Below, one piece after another: positions 17,562 to 26,658 of a stretch of DNA of 64,000 bases. This DNA comes from SZUA-430 sp044220975 (lineage in GTDB: Bacteria > Pseudomonadota > Alphaproteobacteria > Micropepsales > Micropepsaceae), in the NCBI GenBank assembly GCA_044220975.1, contig JBGAPZ010000012.1, forward strand, positions 30,617 through 94,616, given 5' to 3'. Each line of letters begins with the position of its first letter. Position 1 is the first letter of the stretch. The notes below the pieces were generated by a model. The model worked only from the letters and a program-made list of their open reading frames with translations, was not told the DNA's origin and searched no databases. A program made the position numbers and the translations under genes.

Positions 17562-18587
17562 ATGCGAACCTGGCTCTGCGCCGCCCTTCTGCTCGTATTT
17601 TCAAGCGCGCTCGCGGCGGAGCCCATGCCCGCCCGGCTTAGCGCCCGCTTCGACGCCATCCACGCTGCCTCGAAGGCGCAGGCGATGGTGGCCGCGATCG
17701 TCGATGGCGAGCACACCTACATCACGGGCAAGAACGCGAACGGTCAAAGCCTCTTGCGCATCAATTCGCTGACCAAGGCGATGACAGGCGAGGTGCTCGC
17801 GAACCTGATCGTCGAGCGCCGCGTCAAACTTGACGATCCGCTGAAGCTCTACGCGCCCCCAGCCTGGCGCGGAACACGCTTCACCAACGCGATTACGTTG
17901 CGCGATCTCGCGGCGCATGTAAGCGGCTTGCCACGTGACATGCCGCCGGGGTTGAGCAAGAGCGGCCGCTGGGTCTGGCTCGCGCGCCAAAAGCTGCCGA
18001 CCCCGCCCGGCCGCATCGCGCAATATTCGAATGCCGCTTACATGATCTTGGGCGATGCGCTGAGCAATGCCGCAGGCGAAAGCTATGAGGCATTGCTGAA
18101 ACGCATCGTCACGACGCCGCTCGGGCTCACCGACACGACGCTGAACCCGACGCCGGCGCAATGTGCGCGCCTGCTCCCCACCGCGCACCCATGCGCACCC
18201 ACCTACGAAATCGACGCGATGGGCGGCGTCTACTCGACCGCGGATGACATGGCGCGTTGGATGCGGGCCGAACTGAACGCAAGCCCCGGCACGCCCCGCG
18301 CCATCGCGCAAGATCCTATTGTCGAACGGGGTGCGCTCAAGCGCGTCGTCAATCTCGACATGGCCGGTCGCATGGACGCGGTCGCGATGGGTTGGCTGCG
18401 CATGAATCTCGGTCAGACGCAGGTGCTGCAAAAGACCGGCGGCGGCGGAGGCTTCATGAACTATGTGATTTTGGCGCCCGCCCGACGCAAAGCCCTGTTT
18501 GTCACTGTGAATCGCGTCGACATCGCGATGCTGCGCAACCTCGCCGCCCAAGCGAACGCGCTGATGGCGGAAGAACTACTTCACTGA
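17562..18587 (+). CDS. Beta-lactamase-fold serine hydrolase (class C/AmpH-like)
   Basis: A 341-residue exported protein, signal peptide ending ALAA. The three catalytic elements of penicillin-binding serine hydrolases are present: SLTK (Ser69, Lys72), YSN (157-159) and KTG (293-295). This fits esterases, D-amino-acid peptidases and AmpH-like peptidoglycan hydrolases; beta-lactamase activity is possible but cannot be assumed. It diverges from the VanX-like gene with only 41 bp between starts, so the two promoters overlap and may be co-regulated. Confidence 0.82.
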   Translation: MRTWLCAALLLVFSSALAAEPMPARLSARFDAIHAASKAQAMVAAIVDGEHTYITGKNANGQSLLRINSLTKAMTGEVLANLIVERRVKLDDPLKLYAPPAWRGTRFTNAITLRDLAAHVSGLPRDMPPGLSKSGRWVWLARQKLPTPPGRIAQYSNAAYMILGDALSNAAGESYEALLKRIVTTPLGLTDTTLNPTPAQCARLLPTAHPCAPTYEIDAMGGVYSTADDMARWMRAELNASPGTPRAIAQDPIVERGALKRVVNLDMAGRMDAVAMGWLRMNLGQTQVLQKTGGGGGFMNYVILAPARRKALFVTVNRVDIAMLRNLAAQANALMAEELLH

Positions 18588-19207
18588 AATGCGGTGTTGA
18601 TCAACTCGTTCGCGCTCGGCATTCCTTCGTCGGCCTCTTCCGGCGGCAAATCCGGCGTCTCGCGCTCGAAGAACGTGGTGCTGTAGGCGACGCGCACGAT
18701 GTAGGTCACGGGCTTGTTGTACGTACCCTTGTGCACCGCGGGCTGGCGTGTCACCGCAACGTCGAGCGCCCGCTTCAGAGGCAACGGCACATCGATCAGC
18801 GTCGCGCACGTCTCGCACGGATTGGCGATCGCAAACGGCCCACTCGACTTGCAGTCGCACACCACCGCGCTCTTGTTGCTCTCGCAGTTCATTCCAGCGT
18901 CCGCGAGCAGCTTCGGCAGCCGCGTGAACAACGTCTTATCGCCGACCAGCATGTCGGTGATCGCCTGGTTCGCCTCGCGCGCAACGTCTTCGGAAACCGC
19001 GCAATCCTTCTCTTCCGGCAACGCCACGGCCGCAATCTTCTGCAGACGAACGGCGGCCGGATCGGCGCGCAACGCCGTCATCACTTTGGCAAGACATGGC
19101 GCATAGGCAAGTTGCCGGTTCTGCGCGAACGAATATGTGGCGATCCCGACGCTGAGCACGGTGAGCGCCAACACGATCTCCCACAACCATTTCCAAACAA
19201 AAGACAT
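18581..19207 (-). CDS. Unknown exported/anchored Cys-rich protein
   Basis: A 208-residue protein I do not recognise. One hydrophobic N-terminal segment (about residues 5-25) is followed by a soluble domain with eight cysteines, five of them grouped as NCESN, VCDCKS and NPCETC. A disulfide-rich or metal-binding periplasmic domain is likely. ATG 19207 is preferred; ATG 19213 two codons upstream is possible. Its stop overlaps the convergent serine-hydrolase stop by seven bases. Confidence 0.65.
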   Translation of the reverse strand: MSFVWKWLWEIVLALTVLSVGIATYSFAQNRQLAYAPCLAKVMTALRADPAAVRLQKIAAVALPEEKDCAVSEDVAREANQAITDMLVGDKTLFTRLPKLLADAGMNCESNKSAVVCDCKSSGPFAIANPCETCATLIDVPLPLKRALDVAVTRQPAVHKGTYNKPVTYIVRVAYSTTFFERETPDLPPEEADEGMPSANELINTAFQ

Positions 19208-19438
19208 ATGCACCCCCGTGCTCGTCCCGCCGGACGAATCATTTGCGCAAGAGTCTAACCTCCGCTCCGCGGATGTGATGCAACCGATGCGTGCGGGCCA
19301 AATCCGTAACCATGACGCCCATCACACGGACAGTTTTGCCGCATGCGGCGAACGCGTCTTCGCCCCGAACCCGACACAAATTCGGCGAAATCCCCGTCGA
19401 GCGTGGACCTCCGCAATCTTGGGAAGGAGAGAGCCCGC

Positions 19439-21370
19439 ATGTTCGCCATTGGACGATACCTCGCGATCGCAGTCGCACTCACATGCGCATTCGCGTGGAA
19501 CGCCGCCGCTGAAAGCAGCTGGACCAGTTGGCGCAACAGCCCGCACGCCAAGATGCTGCCGTTCAAGTCCGAAGAAGCGTTCCGCCGTTACCTCGCCGAA
19601 CGCGCTAAACGCCAACAACAACGGCGCGCAAAGGACGGAAGCCCGCTGGCCGTTCCGGCACCAGCGCCCGCCGAAGCCACCGCCATGGACGGCGCCGTCG
19701 CTTCGAAACAAGCGGACGACAAAATCACGAACACCCAAGAAGCGGGCGTCGACGAAGGCGGCATCGTAAAGGTCAAAGGCGACACGCTCGTCATCTTGCG
19801 CCGCGGCCGCTTGTTCACCGTCTCGACCCGCAACGGCGAACTGCGCCCCATCGATTACATCGACGCTTTTCCGCCCGGCGTAAATCCTTCCAGCGATTGG
19901 TACGACGAAATGCTCATCGCGGGCGACCGCGTGATCGTCATCGGCTACAGCTACGGGCGCGGCGGTACGGAAGTAAACCGTTTCCGCTTGAGCGCCGATG
20001 GCCACTTGCGCTTCGAAGACGCCTATCACCTGAAATCGAACGACTACTATTCATCGCGCAACTACGCCTCGCGCCTGATCGGCACGCGCCTGATCGTCTA
20101 TTCGCCGCTCTACGTGCCCTACAACGCCGAAGTCTCGACCGAGTGGATGCCGGCGGTCCGCCGTTGGACGGGCAATCCGCAAGCCGGTTTCCAGCGCATC
20201 GTCAGCGCGCATGACATCTACATCCCCCGCCAATGGGAAAACCCGGAGCGCGCCTCGATCGACGCGATCCACACCGTCACCGAATGCGATCTCGCGGCGC
20301 CTGAACTTCGCTGCCGCGCGACCAGCGTGCTCGGCCCGGCCGGCCGCACGTTCTATGTGTCTTCGCACGCGGTTTATGTCTGGGTCACCGACTACGGTTG
20401 GTGGCGGCCTGAGCGCGAGCGCAACCAATCGATGCTCTACCGCTTGCCGCTCGACGGCAGTGCGCCGTCGGCCGTCGTCGTGCACGGCGCGCCGGTCGAC
20501 CAATTTTCGTTCCGCGAAGATTGGGAAGAGGGTGTCTTGAACGTGCTCGTGCGCAGCGACGGCGGCGGCGACGCGATGTGGAACCCGGAATTCTCGAGCG
20601 GCGACGTCGCATTGTTGCGCGTGGGCTTGAGCCAATTCGGCGACGGCACTGATGTGCTCGACCGCAGCGGCTACCGCGAGCTTCCGCACCCCTCGGGCAA
20701 CGCCTATGCGTTCCAGAACCGTTTCGTCGGTGGCTACTTGCTCTATGGCACCGGCAACAGTTGGGGCGCGCCGAGCGGTGGGAGCGGTGGGGTCGTCGTC
20801 GCAAGTCTGCGCGGCCGCACAGTCACGCAAATTCCGCTCAGCCACGGCGTCGATCGCATCGAAGCGATGGGCGACGACGCGGTCGTCATCGGCGCCGACC
20901 AGCGCAACCTGAACTTCCAGGCGATCGAACTGACGCAAGGTTGGCGTCCGCAATTGGGCGACCGCTACACGATGGAAGGTGCCACCCAAGGCGAAACGCG
21001 CAGCCAAGCGTTTTTCTTCAAGCCGGAAGCAGCCGACGATGGCGATGGCATGCCGGGCGTATTGGGCTTGCCCGTCACGCGCGCAGGTCGCCCCGGCTAT
21101 CACCAACTTGTCGAAGGTTCGGCAGCGATCACGTTCCTGCGCCGGTCGAACCGCCGGTTCTTGCCTTTAGGCGAACTCGGCTCCGGCGAACTGCGAAGCG
21201 CGAACGACAACTGCCGCGCCTCGTGCGTCGATTGGTACGGCAACGCCCGGCCCATATTCCTGCGCGGCCGCACCTTCGCGCTCATGGGTTACGAACTGGT
21301 CGAAGGCGAAATCACCGGCCGCGCCATCCGCGAACTACGCCGCACCAACTTCGCCCCCGGCGCGCGCTAA
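19439..21370 (+). CDS. Exported beta-propeller domain protein
   Basis: A 643-residue secreted protein. The signal peptide (MFAIGRYLAIAVALTCAF) ends near AAAES. The motif NTQEAGVDEGGIVKVKGD matches the entry signature of the Beta_propel family (distantly WD40-related), and repeated blade-like stretches follow over the remaining 500 residues. The strong ribosome site GGAAGGAGAG precedes ATG 19439. Function unknown; in archaea and bacteria such proteins are extracellular. Tandem Asp/Gly-rich blades and two late cysteines (DNCRASC) are notable. Confidence 0.8.
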   Translation: MFAIGRYLAIAVALTCAFAWNAAAESSWTSWRNSPHAKMLPFKSEEAFRRYLAERAKRQQQRRAKDGSPLAVPAPAPAEATAMDGAVASKQADDKITNTQEAGVDEGGIVKVKGDTLVILRRGRLFTVSTRNGELRPIDYIDAFPPGVNPSSDWYDEMLIAGDRVIVIGYSYGRGGTEVNRFRLSADGHLRFEDAYHLKSNDYYSSRNYASRLIGTRLIVYSPLYVPYNAEVSTEWMPAVRRWTGNPQAGFQRIVSAHDIYIPRQWENPERASIDAIHTVTECDLAAPELRCRATSVLGPAGRTFYVSSHAVYVWVTDYGWWRPERERNQSMLYRLPLDGSAPSAVVVHGAPVDQFSFREDWEEGVLNVLVRSDGGGDAMWNPEFSSGDVALLRVGLSQFGDGTDVLDRSGYRELPHPSGNAYAFQNRFVGGYLLYGTGNSWGAPSGGSGGVVVASLRGRTVTQIPLSHGVDRIEAMGDDAVVIGADQRNLNFQAIELTQGWRPQLGDRYTMEGATQGETRSQAFFFKPEAADDGDGMPGVLGLPVTRAGRPGYHQLVEGSAAITFLRRSNRRFLPLGELGSGELRSANDNCRASCVDWYGNARPIFLRGRTFALMGYELVEGEITGRAIRELRRTNFAPGAR

Positions 21371-21371
21371 C

Positions 21372-21426
21372 CTCCATCGTTTGATGGAGAAGCACACGGC
21401 GGAGGTGGGCGAAAGTCTCACCTCCG
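21372..21426. terminator. Paired hairpins after the beta-propeller gene
   Basis: CTCCATC/GATGGAG with a GTTT loop (21372-21389) is followed by an 8-bp perfect inverted repeat CGGAGGTG/CACCTCCG (21400-21426). Neither has a T-tract, so termination is probable but not certain. Confidence 0.4.
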
Positions 21427-21968
21427 TTCGCGCCGCGGTTATTGGACAAAGTGTCTGCGGCGGAACGCGCAAGTTCGGCCCAAGTGACTTTTCGAGAAAA
21501 AAGTGCGAATTATAGCGCATGATGCAGATCGCCCCTCGCTCACCCTCCGCCGACCGGACGCCGCACGCGCGTTATGGATATCGCCGCTCGCCGATTTCGG
21601 TTCCGCAAGCTTTCACCGAACGCACACATAACGCCGACCGAACGGATTCCGAACGGATGAAACCGCACAAATCCGCCAGAATAACGCATATAACGGATTC
21701 GTTTTTCGCACTTCGGGCCCGGGCCGATTGCGGTGACACGAAACTGCCAAGCGAATTCAACGGGTTGCATCGCGCCAGCGCGCACCGCTTATCGCGCATG
21801 TGGACGCGTACACTTCGTCACCCGCGCGAGACGGCACGCACCCAATCAATCGAGCCTGGCGCGAAGGTCTGCACCCCTGCAACCGTAAGTTTGAAATCGC
21901 AGAAGGAGAGTGGAAACCCAGAATTAAGACATCGCGCTAAGCCCGGTTTGGCGTATAGAGATTCTCTC
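21427..21968. other. Long non-coding leader upstream of DUF4164-zapA
   Basis: About 540 bp with no gene I can support. An open frame runs through it in phase with DUF4164 but its residues look random (Arg/Ser/Pro-rich, no hydrophobic core). The stretch is less GC-rich than its neighbours and holds four copies of ATAACG(C): 21628-21634, 21681-21687, 21690-21695 and an inverted copy at 21569-21575. It probably carries the DUF4164-zapA promoter. Confidence 0.5.
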
Positions 21969-22238
21969 ATGTCACGACTTGATTCGGCCATCCGACGTTT
22001 CAACGCCGCTCTGGAGCGGCTAGAGGCTGCTGCCCGCCGTTCGAACGGGCACGCACCGTCTCCCTTCGACGACACGCTCGCGAAAGAGCTGAATGCGCTC
22101 AAGGAAGATCGCGCTAAGCTCGCCGACGAACTGTCGCGGTTGAACGTCGAAAAAGTGGCGCTCGAAGGCTTCACCGAAGAGGTGGCCGGACGGCTCGAAG
22201 GCGCGATCCGCGAGATCCGCGCCGTGCTCGCACATTAG
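21969..22238 (+). CDS. DUF4164 family coiled-coil protein
   Basis: An 89-residue, almost wholly helical protein: LDSAIRRFNAALERLEAA, then KELNALKEDRAKLADELSRL and a final amphipathic helix. This matches DUF4164, a coiled-coil family found directly before zapA in alphaproteobacteria. No function has been shown to my knowledge; a link with ZapA or the division apparatus is inferred only from position. Ten bases separate it from zapA. Confidence 0.8.
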   Translation: MSRLDSAIRRFNAALERLEAAARRSNGHAPSPFDDTLAKELNALKEDRAKLADELSRLNVEKVALEGFTEEVAGRLEGAIREIRAVLAH

Positions 22239-22247
22239 GGACCGCTC

Positions 22248-22529
22248 ATGGCGCACGTCACCGTCACTGTGAACAACGCGAGCTACACGCTCGCTTGCGA
22301 CGACGGTGAGGAAGCGCATCTGACGGCGCTAGCCAAGCAGTTCGACAAGCGCGTGGCCGAGGTAAAAAAGGAGGCCAAGAACGCCTCCGAGGTCCAGTTA
22401 CTCTTAATGACGGGCCTGCTGCTTGAGGACGAACTCGACGCAGCCGACCTGGGCGACGAGGATAAATTCGCGCTTCTGCTTGAAAATGCCGCCCGCCGCA
22501 TGGAAGACATTGCCGCGCGGCTCGGCTGA
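22248..22529 (+). CDS. zapA: Cell division protein ZapA
   Basis: A 93-residue protein: an N-terminal beta domain (VTVTVNNASYTLACDDGEE) followed by a long C-terminal coiled coil (LLLEDELDAADLGDEDKFALLLENAARRMEDIAARL). ZapA crosslinks FtsZ filaments at midcell. It has normal length and the usual place before 6S RNA and the 5-FCL gene. Confidence 0.9.
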   Translation: MAHVTVTVNNASYTLACDDGEEAHLTALAKQFDKRVAEVKKEAKNASEVQLLLMTGLLLEDELDAADLGDEDKFALLLENAARRMEDIAARLG

Positions 22530-22540
22530 CCTTACCTTCT

Positions 22541-22712
22541 GACCCGGGCGGGCACTGCCTCGCACGTTAGAACTTAGGACCCAGGGGCCGTAATCAGTTC
22601 TCACCGGGAGCTGTCCCTGGCCGGGACCGTGGTTCCGGTCATATGGCGCCCACCTGCTTGGCAGGCCCGTGAGGATCCACCAGTTCGACGGCATGGCGGT
22701 CCCGCCCACCTT
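22541..22712 (+). ncRNA. ssrS: 6S RNA
   Basis: Between zapA and the 5-formyl-THF cyclo-ligase gene lies about 170 bp that folds as a long interrupted hairpin. GGGCGGG (22546-22552) pairs with CCCGCCC (22701-22707) at the base, with further complementary blocks inside and a large central bulge. Location and length are those of 6S RNA, which mimics an open promoter and sequesters the housekeeping RNA polymerase. Ends are approximate. The downstream 5-FCL start at 22725 means the two are likely co-transcribed and processed. Confidence 0.8.
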
Positions 22713-22724
22713 TACGAGATCGAT

Positions 22725-23288
22725 TTGACGAAGAAGGAACTCCGCATCGAAGCCCTCGCGCGCCGCACCGGCGTGGCGGAGGCCGCGGGACCGAAAGCCG
22801 CTCTCCTGATCGCGCGCCGCCTGCTCGGCGACTTCGTCTTCATGAAGGGCGCGATCATCGCCGGCTACGCCGCGATCGGAAGCGAAGTCGACCCGTTTCC
22901 GCTGATGGCGGCTTTGAACGGGCAGGGCCACCCGCTCTGCCTCCCGCGCGTCGAGGATAAGCGCCTCACGTTCCGCGCCTGGAAACCGGGCGAACCGCTG
23001 ATCCCGGGACGCATGAATGTGCCGGAGCCGGCAGCGTCGGCAAAGGAACGCCGCCCCGATCTTCTGATCGTGCCGTTGCTGGCGTTCGACAACGATGGTT
23101 ACCGCCTCGGCTACGGCGCCGGCTACTACGACCGCTACTTGAGCGAACACCGCGCAAAGCGCACCATCCGCGCGATCGGCATCGCTTACGCGGGCCAGCA
23201 CGTCGCAAAGCTCCCGCGCGAGCTGCACGACGAACCGCTGGACGCAGTCGTGACCGAAGAGCGCGTCTGGCGCTTTGAAAGGGATTGA
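22725..23288 (+). CDS. 5-formyltetrahydrofolate cyclo-ligase
   Basis: A 187-residue enzyme with the family signature RLGYGAGYYDRYL near the C-terminus and LIVPLLAFD before it, plus the N-terminal KKELR. It converts 5-formyl-THF to 5,10-methenyl-THF using ATP. The start is put at TTG 22725, as all upstream codons fall inside the 6S RNA. It ends one base before the YmdB-like gene. Confidence 0.88.
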   Translation: MTKKELRIEALARRTGVAEAAGPKAALLIARRLLGDFVFMKGAIIAGYAAIGSEVDPFPLMAALNGQGHPLCLPRVEDKRLTFRAWKPGEPLIPGRMNVPEPAASAKERRPDLLIVPLLAFDNDGYRLGYGAGYYDRYLSEHRAKRTIRAIGIAYAGQHVAKLPRELHDEPLDAVVTEERVWRFERD

Positions 23289-24104
23289 ATGCGCCTGTTG
23301 TTCTTAGGTGATCTCGTCGGCCGCTCTGGCCGCACCGCAGTCGTCGAGCGCGTGCCCGATCTGCGCCGCAAGCTTGGCCTCGATTTCGTCATCGTGAACG
23401 GCGAGAACGCGGCCGGCGGCTTCGGCATCAACGAGGAAATTTGCGGCGCGCTGTTCGCGGCCGGCGTCGACTGCGTCACGACCGGCAATCACGCGTTCGA
23501 CCAGCGCGACAAGATCGATGTCTACGACAACGAGCCCCGCTTGCTGCGCCCGGTCAACTACCCGCAAGGCGTCCCCGGCAAGGGCGCGGGCCTCTACGAA
23601 ACCAAAACCGGCAAGCGTGTTCTCGTGATCAACGCCATGGGCCGCGTCTTCATGGAGGCGCTCGACGACCCGTTCGCCGCCGTCGACCGCGAGCTCGAAG
23701 CCTGCAAACTCGGCTGGGGGTGCGATGCCGCCGTCGTCGACATCCACGCCGAGGCGACGTCGGAGAAAATGGCGATGGGCCACTTCTGCGATGCGAGGGC
23801 AAGCCTCGTCATCGGCACGCACAGCCATGTGCCCACCGCCGACGCGCAAATCCTGCACGGCGGCACGGCGTATCAAACCGACGCCGGCGCCTGTGCCGAC
23901 TACGACAGCGTCATCGGCATGGAAAAGACCGAGCCCTTGCAGCGCTTCACCCGCAAACTCTCGACCGGCCGTATGACACCGGCCCAAGGCCCTGCAACGG
24001 TGTGCGGCATCTACCTCGAAACCGACGACAACACCGGGTTGGCGAAACGCATCGAACCCGTACGCCTCGGCGGCCGCCTCAAAGAGACGATCCCGGCGCC
24101 TTAA
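23289..24104 (+). CDS. YmdB-like metallophosphoesterase
   Basis: A 271-residue protein with the TIGR00282/YmdB pattern: FLGDLVGRSGR, VNGENAAGGFGI, TTGNHAFDQ, DIHAEATSEK and GTHSHVPTAD, which supply the two-metal site. Bacillus YmdB is a cyclic-nucleotide phosphodiesterase affecting biofilm and motility decisions; function in alphaproteobacteria is unproven. The ATG follows the preceding stop directly (TGAATG), indicating an operon with the 5-FCL gene. Confidence 0.87.
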   Translation: MRLLFLGDLVGRSGRTAVVERVPDLRRKLGLDFVIVNGENAAGGFGINEEICGALFAAGVDCVTTGNHAFDQRDKIDVYDNEPRLLRPVNYPQGVPGKGAGLYETKTGKRVLVINAMGRVFMEALDDPFAAVDRELEACKLGWGCDAAVVDIHAEATSEKMAMGHFCDARASLVIGTHSHVPTADAQILHGGTAYQTDAGACADYDSVIGMEKTEPLQRFTRKLSTGRMTPAQGPATVCGIYLETDDNTGLAKRIEPVRLGGRLKETIPAP

Positions 24105-24122
24105 GGCCTTGCGATGTGTGGC

Positions 24123-26441
24123 TCAGCGCCGCCGCGGCACGATGAGGTCGAGCACCACCGCCATCGCCGGGAGAACCGTCACCGCGGCGAGCGCGTTGGC
24201 GAGCACGAGAAACGCGAGCAGCCAGCCCATATCGGCCTGGAACTTCAACCCTGAGAACGCCCAGCAGCCGACACCAAGCGCGAGGGTGAGGGCGGTGTAG
24301 ACGACGGCCGCACCCTCTTCGCGCATCGAATAGGTGAACGCTTCGTCCATGCGCAGCCCTTCGCGCAGATGAGCCTCGATGCGCTCGTAAAGATAGAGGC
24401 CATAATCGACGCCGATACCGGCGGCGAGCACGAACACGGGCAGCGTCGTCACGGTCAGCCCGATCTCGAGCCATGAAAGGAGCCAAAGGCCGAGCGCATT
24501 TGCGAGCGCCAGCGGTGCGATGCAACACGGCACCGCGCGCCAGTCGCGGAACGCGGCGAAGACCAGGATTGCGATCACGCCGAACACGAGCAACGGCGCG
24601 GTGTAAAGCGCTTCGCGCACAGCATCGTTGATTGCGGCAAGGACGCCGCCATTCCCGGTCGCCAAGCGGAAGGTAACGCCCTGCATCTTGTTCGCGGCGA
24701 CAAACGCTTCGGCAGCCGCGGCGACGCGGCGGAGTGTGTCGTCACGGTGGTCAGTCAGGTAAACCGCGATGGGCAACAACGTACAGTCGCTGTTGCGCAA
24801 ACCCGTCGTGTCCGAGATCGCGCCCGTTGCCACGGCAAGCACGTCGGGTGCCTTCGGCAAGACGCGCCATTTGAGGTTGGCCTCTTGCACGATGGAATAG
24901 ACGAAGCGCGAGGCTTCGGGCAGCGACATCACGGACTTCACGCCCTCGACGTTACGCATCGCCACGCCGAAGCGCTCGACGAGCGCCATCACCTTATAGT
25001 CGACGCAGGCATCGACGGGAGCGACGGTGACGATGACGAAACTGTCGAGGTCGAGATCGAAGTTTTTCGCGATGGCGGCAGCATCGACGTTGTAGCGGGC
25101 GCTCTCCCAAAGCTCCTGCGCGCCGGGACGTTGATGACCGACCCCGACACCGAGCGCATTCCAGATCGCGGCCCCGCCGAGGACGCCGCTCACCAGAAGC
25201 ACGATCAGCGCGGGGACGGGCCGCGCATCGCGCGAAAACGCAGCCATAAAGCGCCGGCGTGCACCGAGCAATTGACGCTGCCGTTCAACCGCCGCCGCGT
25301 TGAAATGAACGTAGCTCATCGCGAGCGGCAACATGACCAAGTTCGAGACAACTTTCAGAGCCATCCCGATCAGCGCGATCACCGCAAGATCTTCAACGAA
25401 CGGGATGGGAATGAGCAGGATTGCCCCGAAGCTCGCCATCACGGTCACGAGCGCAAAAAAGCCGGGCAGAAGCAGGTGGCGGAACGTGCGCTGCGCTGCC
25501 TCTTCCGCGCCGTGTCCATTGACGATTGAAACGAGGAAGCGGTTGATCTGCTGCACGCCATGGCTGACGCCGATGATGTAGATCAGGAAAGGAATGATAA
25601 GGCCCAACGGGTGCAGGCTTAGGCCCGCGACGCGCACGATCGCGAACAGCCATGCGATCGAAGCTGCCGAGCAGAGGACCGTGACGATCGTGAGCGTCAG
25701 CGAGCGCGCGTAGTACCAAAGCGCAAGCGCGTTTAGGACGAAGGCCAGCGCGAAGAACGCCAGCACGTTGGTCGCTTCGTTGCCGATGTCGCCGACAAAC
25801 TTCGTAAAGCCGATGATGCGGACCGTCGTGTCGCCGGTTTCGAACTTGCCGCGGATCTTGGCTTCGAGATCGTTGGCGACGGCGATGAAGTCGGTCTTGC
25901 TGCCGTCCGGCATCTGGGGTTCGATGGCGGCATGTATCATCGCCGCCTTCCCGTCGAGACCGAACAAGCGGCCGCGGTAGCCGCCTTTGTTGGCGTCCGC
26001 GCGTATGCTGCGCACGTCGCCGCCGCTCAGTGCGTCCGCGGTAACCGTTGCGGGAACCAGCTGGCGGCCCTCGACCGCGCCCTCGGTCGCTTGATAGACG
26101 AACGTGTTCGGTGTCCACAACGACGTCACCGATTCGCGCGAGACGCCGGGCACAAAGGTGACATCTTGCGTCACGTCGTAGAGCGTCTTCAGAAATTTCG
26201 GCGTCCAGATGCTGCCACCCTTCGTTTCGACGACGATCTGAACGCTATTCAGGCCTGCGATTTTTTCTTTGTAGTCGAGCGCGGTCCGCGCGTAGGGGTG
26301 GCCCAGTGGCAGCTGTTTTTCGAGGTCGGTGTCGAGCCTCAAAGGCAAGGCCAGCCACACCGACAATAGGGTCAGCGCGCCAAGGATTAGCAAGATCAAC
26401 GCTCTCGCGCCGAAAAGAACGTGCTCGATCGAATGCAGCAT
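24123..26441 (-). CDS. RND/MMPL-family transporter
   Basis: A 772-residue membrane protein in two similar halves, each with one N-terminal transmembrane helix, a large periplasmic loop (about 35-225 and 420-590), and a block of five helices. The first helix block includes IIPFLIYIIGVSHGVQQINRF and the second GIGVDYGLYLYERI, the RND/MMPL/patched-type sterol-sensing pattern. Likely moves lipids or hydrophobic molecules across the envelope with proton drive. No membrane-fusion or outer-membrane partner lies beside it. It converges on the YmdB-like gene with 18 bp between stops. Confidence 0.82.
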   Translation of the reverse strand: MLHSIEHVLFGARALILLILGALTLLSVWLALPLRLDTDLEKQLPLGHPYARTALDYKEKIAGLNSVQIVVETKGGSIWTPKFLKTLYDVTQDVTFVPGVSRESVTSLWTPNTFVYQATEGAVEGRQLVPATVTADALSGGDVRSIRADANKGGYRGRLFGLDGKAAMIHAAIEPQMPDGSKTDFIAVANDLEAKIRGKFETGDTTVRIIGFTKFVGDIGNEATNVLAFFALAFVLNALALWYYARSLTLTIVTVLCSAASIAWLFAIVRVAGLSLHPLGLIIPFLIYIIGVSHGVQQINRFLVSIVNGHGAEEAAQRTFRHLLLPGFFALVTVMASFGAILLIPIPFVEDLAVIALIGMALKVVSNLVMLPLAMSYVHFNAAAVERQRQLLGARRRFMAAFSRDARPVPALIVLLVSGVLGGAAIWNALGVGVGHQRPGAQELWESARYNVDAAAIAKNFDLDLDSFVIVTVAPVDACVDYKVMALVERFGVAMRNVEGVKSVMSLPEASRFVYSIVQEANLKWRVLPKAPDVLAVATGAISDTTGLRNSDCTLLPIAVYLTDHRDDTLRRVAAAAEAFVAANKMQGVTFRLATGNGGVLAAINDAVREALYTAPLLVFGVIAILVFAAFRDWRAVPCCIAPLALANALGLWLLSWLEIGLTVTTLPVFVLAAGIGVDYGLYLYERIEAHLREGLRMDEAFTYSMREEGAAVVYTALTLALGVGCWAFSGLKFQADMGWLLAFLVLANALAAVTVLPAMAVVLDLIVPRRR

Positions 26442-26658
26442 AGTGTCCCCAGACCTGGAACGCGCTGCATGCTGTCACAGAATGCCGAAGCAGAGAAGGA
26501 GCGTTTGCGGCGCGCAGTGACGTCTACGCTCGCGCCGCTCTCCCCATGACAACCCAACCGTCTTGAAAGAAGTTTGGCGTCTCGGGGGTCTTGCTCTTTC
26601 CCGTCGTTTTGCGCTTTATCACCGCCCCAATTCAAATCGATCCGACAGAGACAGTCGC

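Noticed and set aside
17562..18587. Calling the serine hydrolase an antibiotic-resistance beta-lactamase.
   Set aside because: SxxK, YxN and KTG are shared by many peptidases and esterases; nothing seen points to beta-lactam hydrolysis.
21519..21968. N-terminal extension of DUF4164 by 150 codons.
   Set aside because: The added residues show no conserved or hydrophobic pattern; the family is about 90 residues and begins at ATG 21969.
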